Assembly (NCBI GenBank): GCA_016929905.1
Contig: JAFGHX010000369.1
Location: 51,091 to 115,090 of the forward strand
Length of the DNA stretch: 64,000 nt
Origin: Kiritimatiellia bacterium
GTDB lineage: Bacteria > Verrucomicrobiota > Kiritimatiellia > JAFGHX01
Direction of reading: 5' to 3'
Part shown: positions 34,483 through 43,110 of the stretch, one piece after another
Numbering within the stretch: the first letter of the stretch is position 1
How the letters are laid out: each line of letters starts with the position of its first letter
Made by a program: the position numbers and the translations under genes
The notes under the pieces: generated by a model
Told to the model about the DNA's origin: nothing
Database searches by the model: none
The model's input: only the letters and a program-made list of their open reading frames with translations

Positions 34483-36375
34483 TCAGCCGCCGGGTTCGAT
34501 GGCGACACGATGCCGGCCAGTGCCCGGCGGGATCGTGAGCACGGTGCGATCCGCCGACGGCGCCGATACCTGTGCGCCGTCCACCGACACGGTCGCGGCC
34601 TTGCCCAGCTTCTTCATGTACCGCTCCGAGAGTTCCAGCGTCCACTCGGACGGGTTCTTCTCGAAATGGCGGCAGTAGTGGGCGTCGTAGCCGAAGTCCA
34701 GAGTCAGCCCTGCCCCGTCGGTTGCCTGCAGATCGGTGTGCAGATAGGCGCAATACTCGTTGAACCCGATCCAGCGCTTGTCCCGCCAGCGGTCCGGCCA
34801 GTCGGGGTCGTGCAGGTCCCAGGGGGCGCGGCCGGCCACCACGCGTGCGGCACACGCGGTTTCGACCGGCAATTCGTATCGGCCGCTGCCCGTCAGTTCT
34901 CCCTCTGTCTTCTCGACCAGGTCGATGTCGTGGCAGCCGCTCTGTTGCGGCGTCATCTCGCGGATACTGAACTGGATCACGCGGTCCGGGCCGAGATAGT
35001 GCCAGCGGTCCACGCCGTAGCCGGCCATCACGGCGAGGCGTTCGTCGGCGAGCGCCAGGTTCTCGCCGGGGCGCACATTGGCCGCCAGCGGCGTGACGCC
35101 GAACTGGCGTTCGATCGCGTCGCGGCCGGTCTTGAACGTGAAGAGCGTGTCGTTCGCCGGGCAGGAGACGCCGCGCCGGAAATCGAAGTTCTCGTTGTAC
35201 CAGCTCATGTTCCCCCGTTCGCCATCCATCGGCGCGTCCCACCACGGGCCGGGCGGCGAGTCGAGATCCCAGTTCAGGTGCGTCCACATGCGGTGCGCGT
35301 GAATCTCGAACACGCCGCGCCGCAGGCCTTCGTCCAGCCCCGCCTTGGTCGACCCGTAGTCCTGCAGGTTGCCGAACGGATCGGTGAACGGTGGGACCGT
35401 CCACGGGTTCTCGATCATCCGGGTCCGGGGGTTGGCGTAGCCGGGACACAGATAGTGCACCATCACCAGGCCCCGCTTCTCGAGGGGATCGACCATACAC
35501 TTGAGGATCGCCTCCCGGCTCGGGGTCGGGTAGTGCCACCAGGGGCAGTAGGCCTTGTCGGAGGCGCCGATATCGTCGCAGATGAACATGAACGCATTCT
35601 CGAAGCTGTCGTTGAACACGCCGTAGCCCATGCCGTGCACGAGCGCTCTGCGGAACAGGGCGCGCATGGCCGGCGAGCGGTCGAACCAGTCGCGGCCGCC
35701 GCCGATCCAGATGGCCTTGGTCGCTTCGCTCACGTCGCGCACCACGAGCTGCGGCTGGCCCTCGAGCGTGCCGAGCACTTGCGTGCCCGGCCGCGGCCGG
35801 CAGCGCACGGTGCGGTAGCCGGTCCCGTCGTTGGCCGCGACGGCCACCTCCGAAAGGCCGGCGGTGATGACGTGCGCGCCGCTCAGCGCCAGCGTCGCGT
35901 CGCCCTGGCTCGGCCGGCGCGGCGCGCGCTCATAGTCGACACCCACCAGTTGCGCCACCGCCGGGGTCCGGATATGGTCGAACAGTGCGATCAGGCTCAT
36001 CCCGTACTCCTCGACGACGCGCCGCAATGTCTCGTAGTGCGCCGAGTAGCCCCAGAGCTTGTCCGGATCGGCCATCCAGATCACGCAGCCGTAGTTCGGC
36101 TCGGCGATTCCGTTCAGAAAGCGGTTGATCTGCAGCCGCTGCTCGTCGAGCCGCAGGACGTCGAACGGAACGCCCCAGATCCTGAGCATCGTGACTACGT
36201 CGACGAAATCCTTGCCCGAAACGGGCGTCTGGATGGGACGGTGGTTCCGCGTGGCGTGGATCAGATAGCTGCCCGGGTCGCCCCACTGATCGCCGATCAC
36301 CACCAGCACGCGGTACGGCTTGCCGGCGGTTGCGCCGCCCCGTCGTGTTGAGAGTTCAGAGTGTCTGGCTTGCAT
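34483..36375 (-). CDS. NodB-like deacetylase-fold protein of unknown function
   Basis: A 630-residue protein with no signal peptide. Residues about 20-240 look like an alpha/beta domain (YRVLVVIGDQWGDPGSY, then DVVTMLRIWGVPFDVLRLDE). From about 255 a second domain shows AFMFICDDIGASD, with an Asp pair where NodB enzymes have their first motif. EIHAHRMWTHLNWDLD (about 355) could supply His ligands. The C-terminus is sandwich-like. This layout resembles DUF2194-type and carbohydrate-esterase-4 proteins, but family membership is inference. AGGAGG precedes the GTG/ATG start pair. It follows a relic propeller gene behind promoter copy B. Confidence 0.6.
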   Translation of the reverse strand: MQARHSELSTRRGGATAGKPYRVLVVIGDQWGDPGSYLIHATRNHRPIQTPVSGKDFVDVVTMLRIWGVPFDVLRLDEQRLQINRFLNGIAEPNYGCVIWMADPDKLWGYSAHYETLRRVVEEYGMSLIALFDHIRTPAVAQLVGVDYERAPRRPSQGDATLALSGAHVITAGLSEVAVAANDGTGYRTVRCRPRPGTQVLGTLEGQPQLVVRDVSEATKAIWIGGGRDWFDRSPAMRALFRRALVHGMGYGVFNDSFENAFMFICDDIGASDKAYCPWWHYPTPSREAILKCMVDPLEKRGLVMVHYLCPGYANPRTRMIENPWTVPPFTDPFGNLQDYGSTKAGLDEGLRRGVFEIHAHRMWTHLNWDLDSPPGPWWDAPMDGERGNMSWYNENFDFRRGVSCPANDTLFTFKTGRDAIERQFGVTPLAANVRPGENLALADERLAVMAGYGVDRWHYLGPDRVIQFSIREMTPQQSGCHDIDLVEKTEGELTGSGRYELPVETACAARVVAGRAPWDLHDPDWPDRWRDKRWIGFNEYCAYLHTDLQATDGAGLTLDFGYDAHYCRHFEKNPSEWTLELSERYMKKLGKAATVSVDGAQVSAPSADRTVLTIPPGTGRHRVAIEPGG

Positions 36376-36387
36376 CACGTTCCTCCT

Positions 36388-36694
36388 CTATCTTGGCTGC
36401 CGTGCCAGGCCCCGCAGCCGGCGCAACGTCTCGGTGCCGCCGAGGTAGACGTCGCCACCGGCGAATGCGAGTACACCCGGCTCCTTCACCTTGCCGAGCA
36501 CGTCGACGTCAACCGTTCGCGGGTCGATCCGTACGAGAGCCTTCCGGGGTGAGGGTGGGGGCGGCGTCAAGCCGCGCCTTCAGGGCCGGTTGCTCCACGG
36601 CCGTCCAGCGTGCGGGCGCGGGGTCGGCTGCGCCCGGGGCGACGCCGGTCAGCACCGATACCGCGGCGGCCCAAACGGCGTGCGTCGTACTCAT
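36388..36694 (-). pseudogene. Beta-propeller gene relic with large internal deletion
   Basis: The first 50 or so codons (MSTTHAVWAAAVSVL signal peptide, then PARWTAVEQPALKARLDAAP) match the point where the chimeric protein at 31599 enters its propeller. The last 50 (KALVRIDPRTVDVDVLG, then YLGGTETLRRLRGLA) match that protein's C-terminus. About 580 residues between are missing, and the two parts are in different frames at a junction containing CCGGAAGGCTCTCG. The relic retains a ribosome site (GGAGGAGG) and promoter copy B, so a short peptide may still be made. Its original, unfused N-terminus reveals the ancestral form of the chimera. Confidence 0.8.
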
Positions 36695-36732
36695 TTCTCG
36701 TGTCCTCCTCCGTCGCCTGCTCCTCATCCGGA

Positions 36733-36800
36733 AGCATAGCCGCGGCGGGGCAGGGCACCAAGACTGAGAGATCGTCGAAAGCCTGGAGATTTTGTCGATC
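36733..36800 (-). promoter_or_regulatory. AraC-type operator plus promoter, copy B
   Basis: The leftward copy of the shared block (36758-36800) has half-sites 20 bases apart (GATCGACAAAATCTCCA, then TTTCGACGATCTCTCAG), CTTGGT and, 18 bases on, TATGCT (36733-36738) as a -10 box. It lies 39 bases before the relic propeller start and should transcribe the NodB-like gene at 34483. Confidence 0.7.
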
Positions 36801-36857
36801 GCGGTTCGTTCCACGATCCGTTCCCAGCACGGCTCGGCAGTGCGAAGCCGTGCCTCG

Positions 36858-38330
36858 TCAATCCGGCGCCGGGCCGAACTCGTAGGCCCCGATGTCCCAT
36901 GCGGCGCCGCAGGGGCGCGGAAGGCCGTCAATATCCACGGGTACTTCCGGCAGCGCCGCGCCGTTGTCAATGGCCGGGCTGCCGGCAGTCAGGTGTGCGT
37001 CGGCAGCCCCGGCCAGTCGCGGATCAGCGCACAGGGAATGCGTCTCGCCCGCCGCCTGCTGATACGCGCTGAACACCGTGTAGGTGCTCCCGTCACGCTG
37101 CCAGCGCGCGTCTTCGACGGGTTGGTAGTACAGGTTGTAATCCAACGTCTGCGGCAGCGCGTTGGTCGGCCAGACCAGAAAGCCCGGGGCGCCGCCCAGG
37201 AAGAGATTGTTGAAGACCCGGTTCCCGCGCTTGCCCGTGTGGAACTGGATGGCGGCGGTGACGTCGACGAAGGTGTTGTGGCAGACCAGGTTGCTGGGCG
37301 AATTCAGGCTGATGCCGCGCCGTTTGCCTTCGCCGTAGAAGACGTTGTTGTACACGCTGTTGCCGCCCTCCTCCCAGATGATCATGTCCGTGTAGTACCG
37401 GCGGTCGGCCGGATACGAGACCGGCCGCGGCTTGCGGCAGATGTTGCCGTAGATCGCGTAGTGCCCCGCACCCAGCGTCTTCTGGCTGTATTGGTGCACG
37501 GCCGCGCCCGCGATCTCCTCGAAGATGTTGTGGCGAATCACGATGCCGGGCGACGAAGTGTAGATCGCATGCGTGAACTTGTTGACCCCGATCTTCTGGA
37601 ACAGGTTCCGCTCGATCACCGAGTGCGGCGGCACCGGCTGGATGCCCTGGCTGAAGATGGACCGGATCGTGTTGCCGCGGTAGGTCACGTGATGCGTCTC
37701 GGCGCCCTGCATCTTGAACCCGTTCCACCCGTACTCCACCGTCAGCCCCTCGAAAATCGTGTAGTGGCAGTCGTAGAGCTGCACGGTATGGCCCGCCGAG
37801 GTGCGCATGACCGAATCTTTCGGATGCGAACCGTCCTCCAACCACACGTAGAGGGTGCCGTTGGTGCGGAAATAGGAGTTGGGGAACAGATCGTCCGGCC
37901 CCGCCATCGGCGCGCGGCGCGGCCCATGCAGCGGAATGGCGTTCTGGAAGACCCCGGCGACCGGCCACGGAACCGGCGCCTGATACACGTGTTCGCGCAC
38001 GGGAGTCCACGTCTCGGGCGGTACCACCTTCGCATTGCTGATCCTCACCTCACCGTCGCCGTGCGCACGATAGGTGATGGGCGCCGTCTCCGTCCCGGCC
38101 CGCCGGACATCCCAGTGCTCGCCTACGTGGTAGTCGCCGGCTTTGATGCGTACCGTGTCGCCCGGCGCGACGGCGGCAGCCGCCTTCTCGAGCGTGCGCC
38201 ACGGCTGCGCCTCGGTGCCGGGCCCCGCATCGTCGCCCGTCGTGGCCACATAGTAGGTGTTCCCGCCGGCCGCTATCGCGGCGCCGGCGCAGCACCCCAG
38301 AACCAGAATGGCGGCCGTCTGCCTTCTCAT
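36858..38330 (-). CDS. Secreted right-handed beta-helix protein
   Basis: A 490-residue protein with a signal peptide (1 to about 21), YYVATTGDDAGPGTEAQPW, the GDGEVRISNAKVVP block, helix coils (HHVTYRGNTIRSIFSQG, VIRHNIFEEIAGAAVHQY) and the terminal GLPRPCGAAWDIGAYEF. It is the nearest relative of 39927-41426: shared features include TYRGNTIRSI and NTFVD or GISLNSPSNLV-like segments, pointing to recent duplication. GGAGGAACACG precedes the ATG. It follows the M28 peptidase gene by 45 bases and is probably transcribed with it from promoter copy C. Confidence 0.86.
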   Translation of the reverse strand: MRRQTAAILVLGCCAGAAIAAGGNTYYVATTGDDAGPGTEAQPWRTLEKAAAAVAPGDTVRIKAGDYHVGEHWDVRRAGTETAPITYRAHGDGEVRISNAKVVPPETWTPVREHVYQAPVPWPVAGVFQNAIPLHGPRRAPMAGPDDLFPNSYFRTNGTLYVWLEDGSHPKDSVMRTSAGHTVQLYDCHYTIFEGLTVEYGWNGFKMQGAETHHVTYRGNTIRSIFSQGIQPVPPHSVIERNLFQKIGVNKFTHAIYTSSPGIVIRHNIFEEIAGAAVHQYSQKTLGAGHYAIYGNICRKPRPVSYPADRRYYTDMIIWEEGGNSVYNNVFYGEGKRRGISLNSPSNLVCHNTFVDVTAAIQFHTGKRGNRVFNNLFLGGAPGFLVWPTNALPQTLDYNLYYQPVEDARWQRDGSTYTVFSAYQQAAGETHSLCADPRLAGAADAHLTAGSPAIDNGAALPEVPVDIDGLPRPCGAAWDIGAYEFGPAPD

Positions 38331-38375
38331 CGTGTTCCTCCTAGTCGGTAATCCGCAGAGAAGCATCTGCGCGGG

Positions 38376-39614
38376 CTAACCGGCGTCAACGCATGCGTTG
38401 GCCCGTCTCGATTCGGCTTGCTCGTCAGCGATCTTGCGCCACCAGCCCGAGCGGATGATTTCGAGCGCCGTCTCGGCCGTCGTTCGAACGAGCTCGGTGT
38501 CCACCCGCGCCAGATCGTCGAACTGCGTGTGCGCCAGGCTGCCGGCAGGGTCCGGGGTGCGTCTTGGCGTGCGGAACCACGCGGTCGGCACGCCCTGCGC
38601 CGCGAACGGCCCGCCGTCGCTGCCTTGCTTCGCGATGGCCGGCACTTCCCAGTCGGCCACGTGCCGCATGACATCGGCGAGTGCCAGCCGCATGGGCTCG
38701 GGCACCGTGGCCGCGGCCGTGAGCACACCGCCCGCCGCGCCGACGCCGTCGAAGTTCATCGTGAGCAAGGCGTCCGCGAGCAGTGGCTTGTTCTCACGCA
38801 CGAAATCGTGCGAGCCCTGCCCGGCCCGTTCGTGCGCGCCCGTGAACAGCAGCCGCACCTCGCACGGCGGCCGTTCGCCGGCCAGGACTCTCGCCACCTC
38901 GAGCAGAATGGCCACGCCCGTGCCGTTGTCGCAGGCGCCGGGCGAGGCGGCCCCCGTGTCGTGGTGCGCCGTCAGGAACAGGCGGCCCGGCCCCGCCCCC
39001 GCGATCACCGCTTCGATGTTGAACGTGTGGCCGTGCCAGAAGCTGGCGTCAATGTACAGCCGGACCGGCGAGCCGCTCGCCCGAATGCCGGCGGCCGACT
39101 CCGCGGAAACACACGCCACGGGCATCCGGCGAAGGTCCGGCTCGCGCACGATCTTCCCGTCGAACGCGTCGCGGCGCGCATGACGGCGGTCCACGATCAG
39201 GCCCAGCGCGCCGCGCGCCTCCAGTGCAAGCGCCACCAGGTTCTGCAGCGTCACGCCGCCGGCTCCGGGCATGCCGGCCGGCATCAGGCATACCTTGCCG
39301 GCCACCGGCGCGTTGTTCGCCGCTTCCGGCGTGTCGACCGGCACGATGTCGCCGGCGATGTCGCAGGCTGCCGAGAACTGGCACGCCTGGGCGGGAATCT
39401 CCTCGGCGCGGGCCAGGAGCGTCAGGCGTGTCTCGCGGTGCTGCCAGCACGGACACGCGACTTCGTGCAGGCGTGGGTCGTGGCCCCATTCGCGCAGCAG
39501 GCCGGCGATGCAGTCGATCGCCGCCTGGTCTTCGCGGCTGCCCATGTTGCGCGGCCCGATCTCCTCGACCAGTTGCCTCAGATACCCTTCGATCCGCTCG
39601 CCCGATGCCTTCAC
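38376..39614 (-). CDS. M28-family zinc aminopeptidase-like protein
   Basis: A 412-residue cytoplasmic protein without signal peptide. The M28 metal set is visible: AHHDTGAASPGACDNGTG (His about 216 and Asp about 226), the Glu-containing GAHERAGQGS, an Asp in MNFDGVG and the final His in AHTQFDDL (about 361). An inserted PA-like segment lies between about 80 and 190. M28 enzymes remove N-terminal residues or act on related amides. In a glycan locus it may cleave peptide or amide substituents. The start is a GTG with GGAGAGGAG upstream; promoter copy C lies about 120 bases before it. Confidence 0.82.
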   Translation of the reverse strand: MKASGERIEGYLRQLVEEIGPRNMGSREDQAAIDCIAGLLREWGHDPRLHEVACPCWQHRETRLTLLARAEEIPAQACQFSAACDIAGDIVPVDTPEAANNAPVAGKVCLMPAGMPGAGGVTLQNLVALALEARGALGLIVDRRHARRDAFDGKIVREPDLRRMPVACVSAESAAGIRASGSPVRLYIDASFWHGHTFNIEAVIAGAGPGRLFLTAHHDTGAASPGACDNGTGVAILLEVARVLAGERPPCEVRLLFTGAHERAGQGSHDFVRENKPLLADALLTMNFDGVGAAGGVLTAAATVPEPMRLALADVMRHVADWEVPAIAKQGSDGGPFAAQGVPTAWFRTPRRTPDPAGSLAHTQFDDLARVDTELVRTTAETALEIIRSGWWRKIADEQAESRRANACVDAG

Positions 39615-39731
39615 GCCCGCTCCTCTCCTTCCGTGTGCTGAGCCGTCGCCGGCCGGACCGGCCGGTCAACAAGCCAAGCGATCGACGCGTGTTCCGGCCC
39701 GATGCCGCGCCCGGCACGCACCTCCCCTTGC

Positions 39732-39800
39732 AGGATAGTATTCGCGCGCGGCGACCGGCAAGGCGGAGAGATCGGCGAAAATATGGATTTTTTCCCGATC
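39732..39800 (-). promoter_or_regulatory. AraC-type operator plus promoter, copy C
   Basis: The leftward copy at 39758-39800 is slightly degenerate (TCGGGAAAAAATCCA, then TTTCGCCGATCTCTCCG) but keeps the 20-base repeat. CTTGCC follows and, 19 bases on, TATCCT (39732-39737). It precedes the M28 peptidase and beta-helix pair. Confidence 0.65.
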
Positions 39801-39926
39801 CCGGGCAAATGATCGTCATGGGGCAAGCCTGTATTCGGGTTTCGGGGGCCGAGAATCGGAAGACGCGGGCCGCACAACGAGAGCAGCATGCGCCGCTCCG
39901 CGCGAAGCGCAGGATATGGGCCGGCT

Positions 39927-41426
39927 TCACTCCCGAGCCCGCGCGATTTCCTCGCGGAACTCGTACGCGCCGATGTCATGCGCCGCGCCTTGGGGACGGC
40001 GCACACCCTCGATATCCGCCGTCACCTCCGCCAGCGCCAGCCCCCGGTCGATGGCCGGGCTGCCCGGTTGCGGCCGCGGTTCGGCGGGCCCCGCCAGCAT
40101 GGGGTCGGCGTGGCGCGAATGCGTCTCGCCGGCCGCCCGTTGATACTCGCTGAACTCCGTGTAGGTCACCCCGTCGCGCTGCCACTGCGGCGGCCCGTCC
40201 GTGCTGTAGTAGAGGTTGTGATCCAGGGTCTGCGGCAAGGCATTGGTCGGCCACACGACGAACGGGCCCGCGCAACCCAGGAAGATGTTGTTGCAGACCC
40301 GGTTGCCCGCCTTGCGCCCGTACTGGCCGTAGAACTGGATCCCCGCCGCGGCGTCCACAAAGGTGTTGTTGTAGACCAGGTTGTTCGGCGAGTTCAGGCT
40401 GATGCCCCGCCGCTTGCCCTCGCCATGGAACACGTTGTTGTAGATCCGGTTGCTGCCCTCTTCCCAGATGATCATGTCCACGTAGTAGCCGCCGCCGGAA
40501 GTGGGATAGGTCATCTTCCTCGGCTTGCGGCATACGTTGCCGTAGATCTCGTACTTGCCGGCCCCCATCGCCGACTGCTTGAACTGGTGGATCGCCGCGC
40601 CCGCGATTTCCTCGAAGATGTTGTGGCGAATGACGATGCCCGGCGTCGATGTGTAGATGGCGTGCGTCCACTTGTTCGCCCCGATCTTCTGGAACAGGTT
40701 CCGCTCGATCACGGAGTAGGAGGGCACGGGCTGTATGCCCTGGTTGATGATCGAGCGGATCGTGTTGCCGCGGTAGGTCACGTGATGCGTCGCCGCGCCC
40801 TGCCTCTTGAAGCCCGTATACCCGAACTCCACCGTGAGGCCCTCGAAGATCGTGTAGTGGCAGTCGTAGAGCTGGACGACGTGGCCGGGCGAGGTCCGCA
40901 TCACCGACTGCCTCGGATCGGAACCGTCCTCCAGCCGCACGTAGACGGTGGAGTTGGTTCTGAAGTAGGAGTTCGGGATCAGGCTGTCCACCGAGTGGAT
41001 CTTGGCGCGACGTCCCGGGCTGTGCAGCGGAATGCCGTTCTGGAAGACCGCCGCGACCGATCCGGTCACCTGCGCGGAGTAGATGCTGTCACGCACATGC
41101 GTCCAGGACGCGGGCGGCACCACTTTCGAGTTCGTGATCCGGACCTCGCCGTCCCCGTACGCACGATATGTGATCGGCGCCGCCTCCGTCCCTGCCCGGC
41201 GAACAGTCCAGCTCTCGCCCACGTAGTAATCGCCCGCCCGTATCCGCACGGTGTCCCCGGGCTGCACGGACGCCGCCGCCTTCTTGAGCGTCCGCCACGG
41301 CTGCGCCTCGGTGCCCGGGTCCGCGTCGTTCCCGTCGGTCGCTACGCAATAGGTGGCGGCTTCGGCCGCCATCGCGGCGCCGGCGCAATAGGCCACGACC
41401 AGCATTCCCGCCGTTTGCCTCTTCAT
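39927..41426 (-). CDS. Secreted right-handed beta-helix protein
   Basis: A 499-residue protein with a signal peptide (1 to about 21), TYCVATDGNDADPGTEAQPW, the GDGEVRITNSKVVP block, helix coils (IRSIINQGIQPVPS, VIRHNIFEEIAGAAIHQF) and the terminal GVRRPQGAAHDIGAYEF. It is very close to 36858-38330, with the M28 gene between them. Its ATG is preceded by GGAGGAACGCCG. The region upstream (promoter copy E) abuts the broken 3' end of the alpha/beta hydrolase gene. Confidence 0.86.
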   Translation of the reverse strand: MKRQTAGMLVVAYCAGAAMAAEAATYCVATDGNDADPGTEAQPWRTLKKAAASVQPGDTVRIRAGDYYVGESWTVRRAGTEAAPITYRAYGDGEVRITNSKVVPPASWTHVRDSIYSAQVTGSVAAVFQNGIPLHSPGRRAKIHSVDSLIPNSYFRTNSTVYVRLEDGSDPRQSVMRTSPGHVVQLYDCHYTIFEGLTVEFGYTGFKRQGAATHHVTYRGNTIRSIINQGIQPVPSYSVIERNLFQKIGANKWTHAIYTSTPGIVIRHNIFEEIAGAAIHQFKQSAMGAGKYEIYGNVCRKPRKMTYPTSGGGYYVDMIIWEEGSNRIYNNVFHGEGKRRGISLNSPNNLVYNNTFVDAAAGIQFYGQYGRKAGNRVCNNIFLGCAGPFVVWPTNALPQTLDHNLYYSTDGPPQWQRDGVTYTEFSEYQRAAGETHSRHADPMLAGPAEPRPQPGSPAIDRGLALAEVTADIEGVRRPQGAAHDIGAYEFREEIARARE

Positions 41427-41610
41427 CGGCGTTCCTCCTGAGCTGAAACTTCGTCGAGAACTCTGTCGGGGACTTCGGGGCCTCTCTCGAAACGGCCATC
41501 CTCGCCGATCTGAGGGCTGACCGGCCCCGACTCGTGTGTTGGCGTGCTTCGATACGGTTTGACTTGCGCCGGCGGCCCGGCGCCGGCCCGGCCCACGGCC
41601 GTCTGCCGGA

Positions 41611-41679
41611 AGGATAGGCGCTGGATGGGCTGACGGGCAAGTCTGAGAGATGCTCGAGACAGATCCGGGACGGATCGAA
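41611..41679 (-). promoter_or_regulatory. AraC-type operator plus promoter, copy E (degenerate)
   Basis: Read leftward, the half-site nearest the promoter is well kept (TCTCGAGCATCTCTCAGAC), followed by CTTGCC and, 19 bases on, TATCCT (41611-41616). The distal half-site is weak, a TCGATC 21 bases away that is also hydrolase coding sequence. It precedes the beta-helix gene at 41426. Confidence 0.55.
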
Positions 41680-43110
41680 ACCCTCCGTGACATGCCTGAA
41701 TTCCGCGCCCTGGTGGCGGGGGGGCGGCGGAAAGGAACAGAGAAAGACCAGCACCGGCGCCGCCTTCTCCAACGCGGCGTCCGGACGCCGTAGCGTCGCG
41801 TGCAGGCGCCAGTCCGGTTCGGAGTTGAACGCGATGCGCGCGCCCATGGTGCCGGCGCCCCACTCGATTTGCGTTTCCACATCGAGCGGGCACGGCGTTT
41901 CGGGAAAATGTCCGAACGTCCTCTCGCGCAGCGCCGCCACCAGCGCCTTGCGCCGTGTCACGACGTCCTTTTGGGTCCTGATCCGCGGCGCAGCCGCCAC
42001 GGGCACGAACGTCTCGTCGATCGTCGAGGTCCGCTCGTCGGGCGGCATTCCGTTCACCCAGACGTTGAGCGTTTCCTCCGTCTCGACCGGATCGGCAATG
42101 TCGTCGACCTCTTCGGGCGCCACGTCTTTGCCCATCAGGTGTTTCATGAAGAACGAAAAGATCTGTGTGCGCGATATCCGGTGATACGAGTGCGGGCCGG
42201 GCGTCTCGACAAGCCGGCAGTCCGCGCCCGCGCCGTACAGCTCGTAGATGCGCTTGACCTTCGCATGCGTCTCGCGGATCGACGCGATGCTGAAGATCGC
42301 GTCGCGGTCCGCGGAGCCGATCAGGACCGGGCGCGGCGCGATCAGCGCGCCGCAGTCGGCCAGGTCCTGCCGGTACGTGTTGAGGAACATGATACACGCG
42401 CAGTGCGCGTCCCAGGTGCGCTCCCTGAGATGGGCCTTGACCGTGCCCGTTCCGCAGACGGGCGCCGAGACTCTGACCCGCTCGTCCGCCGCCGGGACCC
42501 ACCAGGACACCGCGCCGCCGCCGGAAATGCCGGTGATCCCCAACTTTTCCGGATCCACCTCCTCGCGCGCCTGGAGCAGATCGAGCGCGCGCACGCCGGT
42601 CCACAGCTCCACACCGGCCGGCGTGTAGCCGCGGCTGTACCAGTTGTAGGCGCCCTTGTTCGACTCGGCATGATGGTCGCCCGCCAGCCCGCCGTGCTCG
42701 ATGGTCTCGATCAGCAGCGCCACGAACCCGAGCTGCGCCCAGCGACGCGGATGCGCCTGGTAGTGGACACGCTGCTTCCGCGCGTGCCCGCAGACGTAAA
42801 GCACCGCCGGGGCAGGTGCCTCGATATGGCGCGGCACGTACAGGTTGCCGGTCACGTACAGGCCGGGCAGCGCTTCGTAGTGCAGCTTCTCGATCACGAC
42901 GTCGTCGCGCTCGACGCGTCCCGTCACCGTGACGTTCAGCGGGGAACGCTTCTCCTTCGGCGCCCACTCCGGAATGCCCTGCATCTCCAGGTATTGCCGG
43001 AGACGCCGGGGACGTTCCCGCAGCCACTGCGTCTTCGATTCGATCCCCGCCAGCGAATTGTCGGTGATCTCCGCCGCGACCCGGCAGAGATGGTCTCTGA
43101 TGTTGTTCAT
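41680..43110 (-). pseudogene. Alpha/beta hydrolase (acetyl xylan esterase-like), 3' truncated
   Basis: From the ATG at 43110 about 475 residues match large two-part alpha/beta hydrolases found in PVC glycan loci: YVTGNLYVPRH, GITGISGGGAVSWW (nucleophile Ser at about 198), APRPVLIGSADRDAIFS and GPHSYHRI (His about 306). A second domain begins (TFGHFPETPCPLDVETQ, WRLHATLRRP) and is cut at about 41680. Homologues usually continue about 150 residues. No stop occurs before the frame runs through promoter copy E and into the next gene in a wrong frame. The main catalytic domain is complete, so activity may survive. The ATG overlaps the TIM-barrel gene's stop (ATGA). Confidence 0.72.

Noticed and set aside
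34483..36375. Calling this protein a ThuA or class I amidotransferase-like enzyme
   Set aside because: The N-terminal alpha/beta pattern is suggestive, but the characteristic motifs of those families could not be found.
41089..41640. Leftward extension of the truncated hydrolase past 41640
   Set aside because: It passes through promoter copy E and then overlaps the beta-helix gene in a different frame; the residues are shadow sequence.
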